DNA from: Candidatus Hydrogenedentota bacterium
GTDB taxonomy: Bacteria > Hydrogenedentota > Hydrogenedentia > Hydrogenedentales > SLHB01
Direction of reading: 5' to 3'
NCBI GenBank assembly: GCA_007136375.1
Contig: SLHB01000395.1
Span: forward strand, 1-5,523
DNA: 5,523 nt
Both the position numbers and the translations under genes were made by a program. Positions 1 through 5,259 of this stretch are shown in pieces. The notes beneath the pieces were generated by a model that saw only the letters and a program-made list of their open reading frames with translations, was not told the origin of the DNA and searched no databases. How positions within the stretch are numbered: the first letter of the stretch is position 1; each line of letters opens with the position of its first letter.

Positions 1-357
1 ATCCTTGGTCAGCAAGGGCACCCGTCCCATTTCGCGCAGGTACATGCGGACGGGATCGTCGGCCCGCTCAAGCCGGGTCTGCGTAGCGTCTTTGCGGGCT
101 TCGGCCTTCCGGGCTTGCTTTTCCTTCTGCTTCTTGAGTTCCTGACTTTCCGCGTCAACCCGGAGTTCGTCGACGATATCGATATCCATGCCGCTGAGCA
201 TGACCATGATCTCGTCAATATCTTCCGAAGTCGCATCTTCAGGGACGATCTTGTTCAGGTCGTCGTAGGTCAGTTTGCCCTGTTTCTTCGCCAGCTCAAG
301 GGCCTTCTTCTTTTCCGCGTCCCTGAGTGTAGATGGTTTCGGCTTTTCTGAAAGCAT
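1..357 (-). CDS. rpoD: RNA polymerase primary sigma factor (sigma-70), N-terminal part, cut by window edge
   Basis: This is the first 119 residues of the housekeeping sigma factor, which directs core RNA polymerase to -35/-10 promoters; the gene runs off the left edge. Residues about 17-65 match region 1.1, with the helical core KKALELAKKQGKLTYDDLN followed by the acidic stretch around EDIDEIMVML. A charged Lys/Arg/Glu linker follows (about 70-97). Region 1.2 begins at residue 101 with DPVRMYLREMGRVPLLTKD, a near-invariant primary-sigma signature. Region 1.1 separates a primary sigma from most alternative sigmas. The ATG at 355-357 is supported by GGGGAGG four bases upstream and by the normal family N-terminus. 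It lies 103 bases downstream of dnaG on the same strand, the classic dnaG-rpoD order. Regions 2 to 4 are outside the window. Confidence 0.96.
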   Translation of the reverse strand, partial: MLSEKPKPSTLRDAEKKKALELAKKQGKLTYDDLNKIVPEDATSEDIDEIMVMLSGMDIDIVDELRVDAESQELKKQKEKQARKAEARKDATQTRLERADDPVRMYLREMGRVPLLTKD

Positions 358-361
358 TGCG

Positions 362-368
362 CCTCCCC
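362..368 (-). promoter_or_regulatory. Ribosome binding site of rpoD
   Basis: On the minus strand the bases read GGGGAGG, four bases before the rpoD ATG. It is a strong Shine-Dalgarno match with rather short spacing, and it fixes the start codon. Confidence 0.7.
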
Positions 369-374
369 TACTTC

Positions 375-384
375 CACGTACGTG
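375..384. repeat. Perfect 10-base palindrome CACGTACGTG upstream of rpoD
   Basis: CACGTACGTG equals its own reverse complement and lies six bases before the rpoD ribosome binding site. It could be a small operator or a chance palindrome. No known regulator motif is recognised. Confidence 0.3.
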
Positions 385-409
385 CAGCCGCCGTTGCGTT
401 TCCGTATGA

Positions 410-420
410 GTTCCTGGAAC
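410..420. repeat. Inverted repeat GTTCC-T-GGAAC between dnaG and rpoD
   Basis: The 11 bases GTTCCTGGAAC form perfect five-base arms around one central base, about 53 bases before the rpoD start. The geometry suits a dimeric regulator, but I do not recognise the site. Confidence 0.25.
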
Positions 421-435
421 TACTTCTTTCTCTAT

Positions 436-477
436 AAAAAGTGAGTCCGGGCGGGCCGCGTTATACCGCGCCAGCCC
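436..477 (-). terminator. Hairpin over the dnaG stop codon followed by a displaced U-run (possible attenuator)
   Basis: On the minus strand GGGC-T-GG-CGCG (477-467) pairs with CGCG-G-CC-C-GCCC (460-449), closing a GTATAA loop that contains the dnaG TAA stop. This gives about ten base pairs with one mismatch and one bulged G. Eight bases later comes TTTTT (440-436). In a classic intrinsic terminator the U-run follows the stem directly, so complete termination is doubtful. Partial termination or RNA processing would lower rpoD relative to dnaG or decouple the two. This reading is inferred from the fold. Confidence 0.3.
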
Positions 478-2233
478 GTTCTATTTCAATTTGGATCCCG
501 GCCTTTTCCTTCATCAAGGCGAGGACCTTGGCGGTGTCTTGTTCTTTTTCGGCCTCGCGGATGGCGGCCATGATCCGGCCCGCCTCCGCCTTGAGGGTCT
601 CCTTCTTCAGCCGGAGCACGCGCTTGCGCACGGCGCTCGCGGCCCGTTCTTCGCCGATGGCGTCATGGGCCGCGGCCGCTCCGTACAACTGGCGCGCGGC
701 GGGGTCTTCGAGCCAGTGGCTCAGGTTGTCCGGTCCATGGGCGAACAGGCCACTCAACACGGCGCCCACGGGTCCGCCAGGCAGGGGCGCGCGTTCGAAC
801 CCCGCCTCGCATTCTTCCCGCAAATGGGCGTGTTGCAGCAGCGCCGCGATAAACATCCGGTCGTCTTCGGTCATCTTGTATGCGGAATCACCTCCGCCTT
901 CGCCGTCCCGGGTTTCTCGCGCGGCTTGCCGCCGCCCCTGGCGCCGTTGTTCCTTGGCGTACTCCTGTTGCAACGTCCAGGGATGGACGCCCAAGGCCTT
1001 CGCGGCCTGTTGGATGTATTGTTCGCGCCGCAGCGCGTCATTCAGCCCGTGGAGGATATCGAAGAGCTCTCGCGCCACGGCGGCGCGCCCTTCGATGGTT
1101 TCAGCGCGGGCGTGGTTCATGCCCACGAAAAACGTCACAAAATCTTGAGCGCTCGCCAACAATTCCCGGAAAGCCGCGCCCCCGTGGGCCTTGATGTAGT
1201 CGTCGGGGTCTTGCCCGCCCGGCAGGCTCAGCGCCCGCACGGTGAGCCCGGCGGCCACGAGGATGGCGATGGCGCGCAGGGCGGCGCGCGCGCCCGCTTC
1301 GTCGCCATCAAACACGACGGTCACTTCCGGAACATAGCGGCGTAGAATTTGGGCTTGTTCCTCCGTCAACGCCGTGCCGCAAGGCGCCACCACGTTTGGG
1401 ATGCCCGCGTCCACGCAGCGGAGCAAGTCGAAGTAGCCTTCGACAAGAATAGCGGTTTGCGCCTGCCGCAGCGCGGTCCGGCCTTCGTACAGCCCGTAGA
1501 GGACCCGGCTTTTCTTGTAGACGGCGTTCTCCGGGGTGTTGATGTATTTCGCTTCCGTTTCGCCGCTCAGGTCCCGTCCGCCGAAGGCCACGACGTGGCC
1601 CGCCGCGTCCCGGATGGGAAACATGAGGCGCTGGCGGAAAAAGTCATAGGACCCGCCCCTTTGTCCTTTCCGCGCCAAGCCGGAGGCCTCGAGAACGCCA
1701 TCCTTGTAGCCCTTCCGGCGCGCGGCCGTAAGGAAATGCTCGTAGCCGTCGGGCGCATAGCCCAGGGCGAAGGCCTCGACGGTTTCGGTTCGGAGCCCGC
1801 GGCCGCGCAGGTACTCGCGGGCGTCGCCGCCGCGCATGGGATCGTTCAGCATCTGCTGGAACTGCCTCAGGGCGAAGGCGTTGAGTTCGCGCACCTGCTT
1901 GCGCTGGAAGGTTTCCTGGTCTTCCCGTTCGGTCGCGGCGGGCAAGCGGACGCCCGCGCGGTTCGCGAGCTTCTCCAACGCTTCCGGAAAGGTTAGGCCG
2001 TCATGATCGCACAGGAACGACAGGGCGTCGCCGCTGCGCTCGCACCCAAAGCAGTAGTAGATTTGCCGGCCACGGCTGATCGAGAACGAAGGGGTCTTCT
2101 CGTTGTGAAACGGGCATAATGCGACAAACCGGTCCGGGCCCGCGGACTTCATGTCGAGGGAAGCGCCAATCACTTCCACGATGTCCGTTGCGGCCAGAAC
2201 CTCCGCCACGAGTTCTCTGGAATACTTTGGCAC
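461..2233 (-). CDS. dnaG: DNA primase DnaG
   Basis: This primase makes the RNA primers for lagging-strand synthesis and works with the replicative helicase DnaB. At 590 residues it has normal family length and all expected domains. The N-terminal CHC2 zinc-binding domain has ligands C40, H43, C61 and C64 (CPFHNEKTPSF then YYCFGC). The catalytic core carries the conserved stretch around YINTPENAVYKKS (230-242). The TOPRIM centre has E265 in LVEGYFD, D309/D311 in VFDGDEAG, and D342/D344/D345 in GGQDPDDYI; these acidic residues bind the metal ions. The C-terminal 130 or so residues are helical and divergent, as usual for the helicase-interaction domain. The start is GTG at 2231-2233: the N-terminus (MPKYSRELVAEVLAATDIVE) aligns with the family, although no good Shine-Dalgarno is present (AAAGG is 13 bases away). 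rpoD follows on the same strand. Confidence 0.97.
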   Translation of the reverse strand: MPKYSRELVAEVLAATDIVEVIGASLDMKSAGPDRFVALCPFHNEKTPSFSISRGRQIYYCFGCERSGDALSFLCDHDGLTFPEALEKLANRAGVRLPAATEREDQETFQRKQVRELNAFALRQFQQMLNDPMRGGDAREYLRGRGLRTETVEAFALGYAPDGYEHFLTAARRKGYKDGVLEASGLARKGQRGGSYDFFRQRLMFPIRDAAGHVVAFGGRDLSGETEAKYINTPENAVYKKSRVLYGLYEGRTALRQAQTAILVEGYFDLLRCVDAGIPNVVAPCGTALTEEQAQILRRYVPEVTVVFDGDEAGARAALRAIAILVAAGLTVRALSLPGGQDPDDYIKAHGGAAFRELLASAQDFVTFFVGMNHARAETIEGRAAVARELFDILHGLNDALRREQYIQQAAKALGVHPWTLQQEYAKEQRRQGRRQAARETRDGEGGGDSAYKMTEDDRMFIAALLQHAHLREECEAGFERAPLPGGPVGAVLSGLFAHGPDNLSHWLEDPAARQLYGAAAAHDAIGEERAASAVRKRVLRLKKETLKAEAGRIMAAIREAEKEQDTAKVLALMKEKAGIQIEIERAGAV

Positions 2234-2241
2234 TACCGGGG

Positions 2242-2403
2242 TTACGCCTTTCTGAACAGCCCACGCAATGGCGGGCTCATCCCAAGAACGCTGGTTAGCG
2301 CGGCATACTTGCTGCTGGCGCGGAGGGTTTTACGCAAGATCAGCCGTTGCGCGCCGACGGACCGCCCGATATCCACAAGTCCTTGTGTTGCAACAACATA
2401 CAA
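2242..2403 (-). CDS. Weak candidate small ORF (53 aa) just before dnaG
   Basis: A TTG codon at 2401-2403 has GGAGG (2412-2416) eight bases upstream and opens a 53-codon frame. It ends with TAA eight bases before the dnaG GTG, a layout suited to translational coupling, which would help a primase gene that lacks its own good ribosome site. The predicted product is basic (ending RGLFRKA) and matches no family I know; in particular it is not ribosomal protein S21, often encoded at this position. About 63% of third codon positions are G or C, modest for so GC-rich a window. The start and ribosome site also lie in arms of a predicted RNA stem. It may well be non-coding. Confidence 0.15.
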   Translation of the reverse strand: MYVVATQGLVDIGRSVGAQRLILRKTLRASSKYAALTSVLGMSPPLRGLFRKA

Positions 2404-2473
2404 CGGCGAATCCTCCGCGGAACAGCGCAAGGCGGGCCCCGTAGAGACGCGGCTCGCCCTGGATCTGTCAACC
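2293..2473 (-). ncRNA. Structured RNA or 5' leader upstream of dnaG, class unknown
   Basis: Downstream of a good promoter, the minus-strand transcript contains several long-range complementary arms. CTTGC/GCTG (2431-2423) pairs with CAGC-A-GCAAG (2317-2308). CGCGGAGG (2419-2412) pairs perfectly with CCTCCGCG (2326-2319). Inside that, GCCGTTG (2407-2401) pairs perfectly with CAACGGC (2349-2343). The apical part includes CACAAGGACTTGTG (2387-2374), a self-complementary hairpin. A separate 5' hairpin is GGGC/GCCC with CCG/CGG (2459-2434). GGTT (2473-2470) and AACC (2296-2293) could close the whole. The length of about 180 nt and the rod shape recall 6S RNA, but the internal loop is lopsided (4 versus 16 nt) and I cannot confirm the class. 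It may instead be a regulatory leader of dnaG-rpoD. The fold was found by eye. Confidence 0.35.
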
Positions 2474-2480
2474 GCACGAA

Positions 2481-2509
2481 ACTTTACCACGGTTTGCGGC
2501 CCCTGTCAA
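2481..2509 (-). promoter_or_regulatory. Sigma-70 promoter driving the dnaG-rpoD unit
   Basis: On the minus strand a perfect -35 TTGACA (2509-2504) is followed by exactly 17 bases and a -10 of TAAAGT (2486-2481, four of six consensus bases). The predicted transcript start is near 2474, giving a leader of about 240 nt before dnaG. It is the best promoter match I found in the window. A second TTGACA at 2471-2466 has no suitable -10. Confidence 0.6.
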
Positions 2510-2576
2510 ATTCTAGTTAGAAACCGTTTCGTCCGGCCGCGCGTTGGCCCACGCCCAACCTTATTTCAACACAAGG

Positions 2577-2603
2577 GCCGGCCCCGGTATTTCTCCGGCC
2601 GGC
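2577..2603 (-). terminator. GC-rich hairpin downstream of the transporter gene
   Basis: On the minus strand GCCGG-CCGG (2603-2595) pairs with CCGG-gg-CCGGC (2587-2577) around an AGAAATA loop, giving nine base pairs with a two-base bulge. It starts 33 bases after the transporter stop codon. No U-run follows, so it would be a weak intrinsic terminator or an RNA 3'-end stabiliser. Confidence 0.3.
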
Positions 2604-2635
2604 GGCGCCTTCCCTTCGCGCATGGTCCTGGGCCG

Positions 2636-3880
2636 TCATTCGCTGGGCCTGGCGCCGCCTTCGGCCTCGGTGTCCCGCGCGACGGGAGGCCCCTCCTTGA
2701 AGAACGCCACCGCGACGCAGGTGACGGCTACGGACATGACCACGGCCACGAGCCAGAAGCGTTGGTAGTCCAAGGCGCCCGTGGCTGCGTCCGTCGCGAA
2801 TTCCCCCGCCCAGCCGGCGGAGAGCCCGCCGATAAGCATGCCGAGCCCCGCGGAGATGATGTGGTAGACCTGCTGCGCTCCGGCCCGTTCTTGCGGTCTG
2901 CAATGGCTGTCCAGATAGATGTAGGCCGTAACGAAATAGAAAGCGTAGCAGAAGCCGTGGAGGGAGATGCCGATGAGGATCAGCCATGGCGAATCCGTAA
3001 TGGCGAAGATGCCGAAGCGGAAACACTGGATGACCATGCCCGCCACGAGGATGGTCTTGATGCTGTAGCGGGCGAGCCAGAAGGCCATGATGGCCATGAC
3101 CCCCATCTCCGTGAGCTGGCCGACGCTCAACGCGGGCAGGATCCACTCGTCGCCAAGGCCCGCGGCGCTGAGATAGGGCCCCGCGCCGTAGGAGTAGAAC
3201 TGCATGAGCACGCCGTTGATGAGCGTGAGGACGCACAGAACGAGCAGGCCCGGACGCAGAAAGACGCGGAGAGAATCCGCGGGCCGGGGCGGTTCCGGCT
3301 CGTCCCGGGGCTTGAAGCGCCGGGGCAACGTGAAGGCGTAGACCCCAAGGATCGCGCAGGTGGCGGCGCAAACGTACAGGGCGTCCGGCAAGCGGCTCTC
3401 CGCCACGTCCCCGTTACGTTGCAGCCAGAAATAGCCAAAGCACCACGCCACGGCGAACCACCCCGCCGTGCCCCACGCCCGGATAGGCGCAAAGTGGCGC
3501 TTTCCGTCCGTGGCGTGGTGGAAGGTCACGGTGTTCGTGAGGCCCATGCAGGGCATGAACAGACAGGCATGAGCCATGTAGATTAAGAGGAACGGCCAGA
3601 ACGTTGTCTGCCACGCCAAGACGAGCATGAAACCGCCCGCGGCGAGTTGGCACAAGGCCAGAAGCCGCTCCGCGCTCACTTTCCGGTCCGCCACAAGGGC
3701 CACCCAGAAGGGCGAGACCATGGCCGCCACCGCCGGCATCGCCAGCACCACCCCCACCTGGAATGGCTCGAACCCTAAGTGATTCTTGAGGTAGTGGCTC
3801 ATGATCGGCAGAATCGCGCCCGCGGCGAAATAGAGCATGAACATCATGGCCGCCAGACGCGCGTGCATTAGCGATGACAC
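2636..3880 (-). CDS. Major facilitator superfamily transporter, nucleoside/H+ symporter-like
   Basis: This 414-residue inner-membrane protein has about twelve hydrophobic segments split by a polar central loop (about residues 187-205), the standard MFS layout. Several stretches resemble the NupG/XapB nucleoside:H+ symporter group: RLAAMMFMLYFAAGAILP at the N-terminus, SPFWVALVADR (56-66), TFHHATDGKRHFAPIRAWGT (119-138) and ERAGAQQVYHIISAGLGML (331-349). Such proteins import nucleosides or small sugars with protons; the substrate cannot be read from the sequence. The GTG start at 3878-3880 is chosen because GAAGGGG lies seven bases upstream; an in-frame ATG at 3866-3868 lacks a ribosome site. 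The gene is divergent from the glycoside hydrolase, so import of a breakdown product is possible but only inferred. It points toward dnaG but probably ends its own transcript before that promoter. Confidence 0.85.
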   Translation of the reverse strand: MSSLMHARLAAMMFMLYFAAGAILPIMSHYLKNHLGFEPFQVGVVLAMPAVAAMVSPFWVALVADRKVSAERLLALCQLAAGGFMLVLAWQTTFWPFLLIYMAHACLFMPCMGLTNTVTFHHATDGKRHFAPIRAWGTAGWFAVAWCFGYFWLQRNGDVAESRLPDALYVCAATCAILGVYAFTLPRRFKPRDEPEPPRPADSLRVFLRPGLLVLCVLTLINGVLMQFYSYGAGPYLSAAGLGDEWILPALSVGQLTEMGVMAIMAFWLARYSIKTILVAGMVIQCFRFGIFAITDSPWLILIGISLHGFCYAFYFVTAYIYLDSHCRPQERAGAQQVYHIISAGLGMLIGGLSAGWAGEFATDAATGALDYQRFWLVAVVMSVAVTCVAVAFFKEGPPVARDTEAEGGARPSE

Positions 3881-3887
3881 AGAATGG

Positions 3888-3894
3888 CCCCTTC
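3888..3894 (-). promoter_or_regulatory. Ribosome binding site of the transporter gene
   Basis: On the minus strand GAAGGGG lies seven bases before the GTG at 3880. This favours the GTG over the ATG four codons downstream. Confidence 0.5.
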
Positions 3895-3939
3895 GTTGCG
3901 TGCCGTGGGATTCGTGGCGCGGATGCGTGGGAACGGCGT

Positions 3940-3969
3940 ATTATGCCTGTCCCGGCGGCCGGCTTGCCA
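3940..3969 (-). promoter_or_regulatory. Possible promoter of the transporter gene
   Basis: On the minus strand CATAAT (3945-3940) matches five of six -10 bases. The best upstream element at 18-base spacing, TGGCAA (3969-3964), matches the -35 only weakly (three of six). Transcription would start near 3933, about 50 bases before the GTG. The evidence rests on the -10 alone. Confidence 0.22.
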
Positions 3970-3976
3970 CCGCGTG

Positions 3977-4005
3977 TTGAGCGGGCCGGGAGCGTTGGGT
4001 AGACT
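3977..4005 (+). promoter_or_regulatory. Possible promoter of the hydrolase-sulfatase unit
   Basis: TTGAGC (3977-3982) and TAGACT (4000-4005) are separated by exactly 17 bases, each matching four of six sigma-70 consensus positions. The predicted start near 4012 leaves an untranslated leader of about 115 bases. It lies between the two divergent genes, as expected for a hydrolase promoter. Confidence 0.35.
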
Positions 4006-4010
4006 GAAAC

Positions 4011-4056
4011 GGCGGCGCGGGAGCATCGGCTTCGGCGGGCCACGGAACGCGCCGCC
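4011..4056 (+). repeat. Perfect 9-base inverted repeat in the hydrolase leader
   Basis: GGCGGCGCG (4011-4019) is the exact reverse complement of CGCGCCGCC (4048-4056), with 28 bases between. If the promoter at 3977-4005 is real, this stem-loop would form at the very 5' end of the message and could stabilise it. A second, smaller pair, CGCCGG (4072-4077) and CCGGCG (4089-4094), lies just downstream. Both are GC-only, so chance is possible in this composition. Confidence 0.35.
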
Positions 4057-4113
4057 ATCGGGATGGGCCGACGCCGGCGGAAGGAGTTCCGGCGCCACGC
4101 GCCCGTTGAATCA

Positions 4114-4119
4114 GGGGAG
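4114..4119 (+). promoter_or_regulatory. Ribosome binding site of the family 43-type hydrolase
   Basis: GGGGAG lies seven bases before the ATG at 4127. It selects this start over upstream in-frame alternatives and over the ATG at 4172, which has no such site. Confidence 0.7.
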
Positions 4120-4126
4120 ACAGACT

Positions 4127-5179
4127 ATGACGCGCATCAGAACGAACACGGCGGGCCACGGACTCGACAGAATGCGGCCTCGCCAAGGACAAACCGCCAA
4201 CGCGGGATTGTCCCGCCGCGGCTTTCTTGCAACGCTGGGGGCGGGCGCGGCGGCTTGGGCCTGGCCGGGCGCTATCCGCGCGGAGGAGGAAGACGGAGAC
4301 GCCCTCCTCTTCTCCTACTTCACTGGCAACGGAGAAACCGGCCTCTACCTCGCCCATAGCGCCGACGGCCTGGTCTTCGAGGCGCTGAACGATGGCCAAG
4401 CCCTCCTGCCCCCGGAAGTGGGCGAGTCCCAGCTTATGCGCGACCCCTCCATCTGCCGCGGCCCAGACGGGACCTTTCACATGGTGTGGACCACCTCATG
4501 GGAAGGTCAAACCATCGGCTACGCCCATTCGGACGACCTCATCAACTGGTCCGAGCAGCGGGCCATTCACGTCTTTGAGGACCACCCCGAAATCGATCCG
4601 GACGACGTAGAGAACTGCTGGGCGCCGGAGCTTTACTACGACAGCGAGGGCGGCCAGTTCATCGTCGTGTGGGCGTCCACCGTCCACGGACTCTATCCCG
4701 AAACCCTGGGGATGGGGCACGGCGACCTCAACCACCGGCAGTACTATTTCACCACGACGGACTTCGAAGACATCAGCCAGGCGGAGCTCATGTACGACCC
4801 CGGCTTCCAGGTCATTGACGCGGCCATCTTCAGACCCAGCGAAGACCGTTACGCCATGGTGGTCAAGGACGAAACCCTCGAACCCGAGGCCAAGCACTTG
4901 TTTCTGACCTTCGGGGACACGCCCACGGGCCCCTGGAGCGATCCCACCGAACCGATCACCGGCGACTACTGGTGCGAAGGCCCCGCGCCCATTGAGATCA
5001 ACGGCCTCTGGCGCATTTACTTCGACAAGTACCGCCGTGGCGAATGGGGCGCGGTTCAATCCGGAGACTTGGAGGACTGGGAAGACATCTCGGACCAAGT
5101 CCACATGCCCGAAGGCGCCCGCCACGGCACGGCCTTCTATGCGCCCCAATCCGTGCTGGAGGGCCTCCAGGCCCTATAG
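4127..5179 (+). CDS. Tat-exported glycoside hydrolase family 43-type protein
   Basis: This 350-residue protein is predicted to be a five-bladed beta-propeller enzyme of the GH43 type, a group that removes arabinose, xylose or related sugars from polysaccharides. The N-terminus is a twin-arginine signal: SRRGFLATLGAG (29-40), a hydrophobic run to about residue 50, and a likely cleavage after AIRA (52). Family-like motifs and inferred catalytic residues are LMRDPSI (D106, base), CWAPELYYD (164-172), VIDAAIFRPS (D231, pKa modulator) and WCEGPAPI (E284, acid). The segments GPDGTFHMVWTT and IGYAHSDDLINWSEQ are repeat units of the propeller. Export by Tat implies folding in the cytoplasm and action in the periplasm or outside. 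The open frame continues upstream to 3884, but that part looks non-coding and lacks a ribosome site. A sulfatase follows after 80 bases, suggesting joint attack on a decorated glycan. The exact substrate is unknown. Confidence 0.85.
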   Translation: MTRIRTNTAGHGLDRMRPRQGQTANAGLSRRGFLATLGAGAAAWAWPGAIRAEEEDGDALLFSYFTGNGETGLYLAHSADGLVFEALNDGQALLPPEVGESQLMRDPSICRGPDGTFHMVWTTSWEGQTIGYAHSDDLINWSEQRAIHVFEDHPEIDPDDVENCWAPELYYDSEGGQFIVVWASTVHGLYPETLGMGHGDLNHRQYYFTTTDFEDISQAELMYDPGFQVIDAAIFRPSEDRYAMVVKDETLEPEAKHLFLTFGDTPTGPWSDPTEPITGDYWCEGPAPIEINGLWRIYFDKYRRGEWGAVQSGDLEDWEDISDQVHMPEGARHGTAFYAPQSVLEGLQAL

Positions 5180-5246
5180 CCGGCGCCGAATCAGTCCCCC
5201 ACATTTCCGGGGAAACCGCGGCCGCCGGGCGGCCTGTCGTACTTGG

Positions 5247-5254
5247 AAGGAGAG
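5247..5254 (+). promoter_or_regulatory. Ribosome binding site of the sulfatase
   Basis: AAGGAGAG contains the core AGGAG (5248-5252), seven bases before the ATG at 5260. The 80-base gap after the hydrolase has GC-rich self-complementary stretches but no U-run terminator and no clear promoter, so the two genes are probably co-transcribed. Confidence 0.7.
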
Positions 5255-5259
5255 TTCAC

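Noticed and set aside
168..187. GATATCGATATC-type short repeat in rpoD
   Set aside because: It encodes alternating Ile-Asp in region 1.1 (DIDI) and is explained by the protein sequence.
491..1996. Long plus-strand open frames (491-1345 and 1349-1996) opposite dnaG
   Set aside because: They are antisense to a full-length primase with all catalytic motifs. Open antisense frames are expected in GC-rich coding DNA, and their translations show no recognisable domain.
2258..2277. Hairpin AGCCCGC-loop-GCGTGGGCT ahead of dnaG, considered as a terminator for the leader RNA
   Set aside because: The seven-pair stem includes a G-U pair and is followed by GTTCAGAAAGG, with no U-run, so it does not look like an intrinsic terminator.
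2293..2473. Firm assignment of the leader as 6S RNA, SRP RNA, tmRNA or RNase P RNA
   Set aside because: The SRP tetraloop region, the tmRNA ends and the RNase P core motifs are absent. For 6S only size and rod shape fit, so it is left as class unknown.
2242..2490. An 82-codon minus-strand frame starting with GTG at 2490
   Set aside because: Its start codon lies within the spacer of the predicted promoter, upstream of the transcription start, so it could not be translated from that message. Only the shorter 53-codon version remains possible.
2309..3586. A 425-codon plus-strand frame opposite the transporter
   Set aside because: It starts in the non-coding leader and runs antisense to a clear membrane transporter. 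Its Arg/His/Gly/Asp-rich translation looks like a shadow frame.
3884..4126. An 81-codon in-frame extension of the hydrolase
   Set aside because: It would put more than 100 residues before the twin-arginine motif, overlaps the divergent promoter region, has low-complexity basic translation and no ribosome site. The ATG at 4127 has GGGGAG at good spacing.
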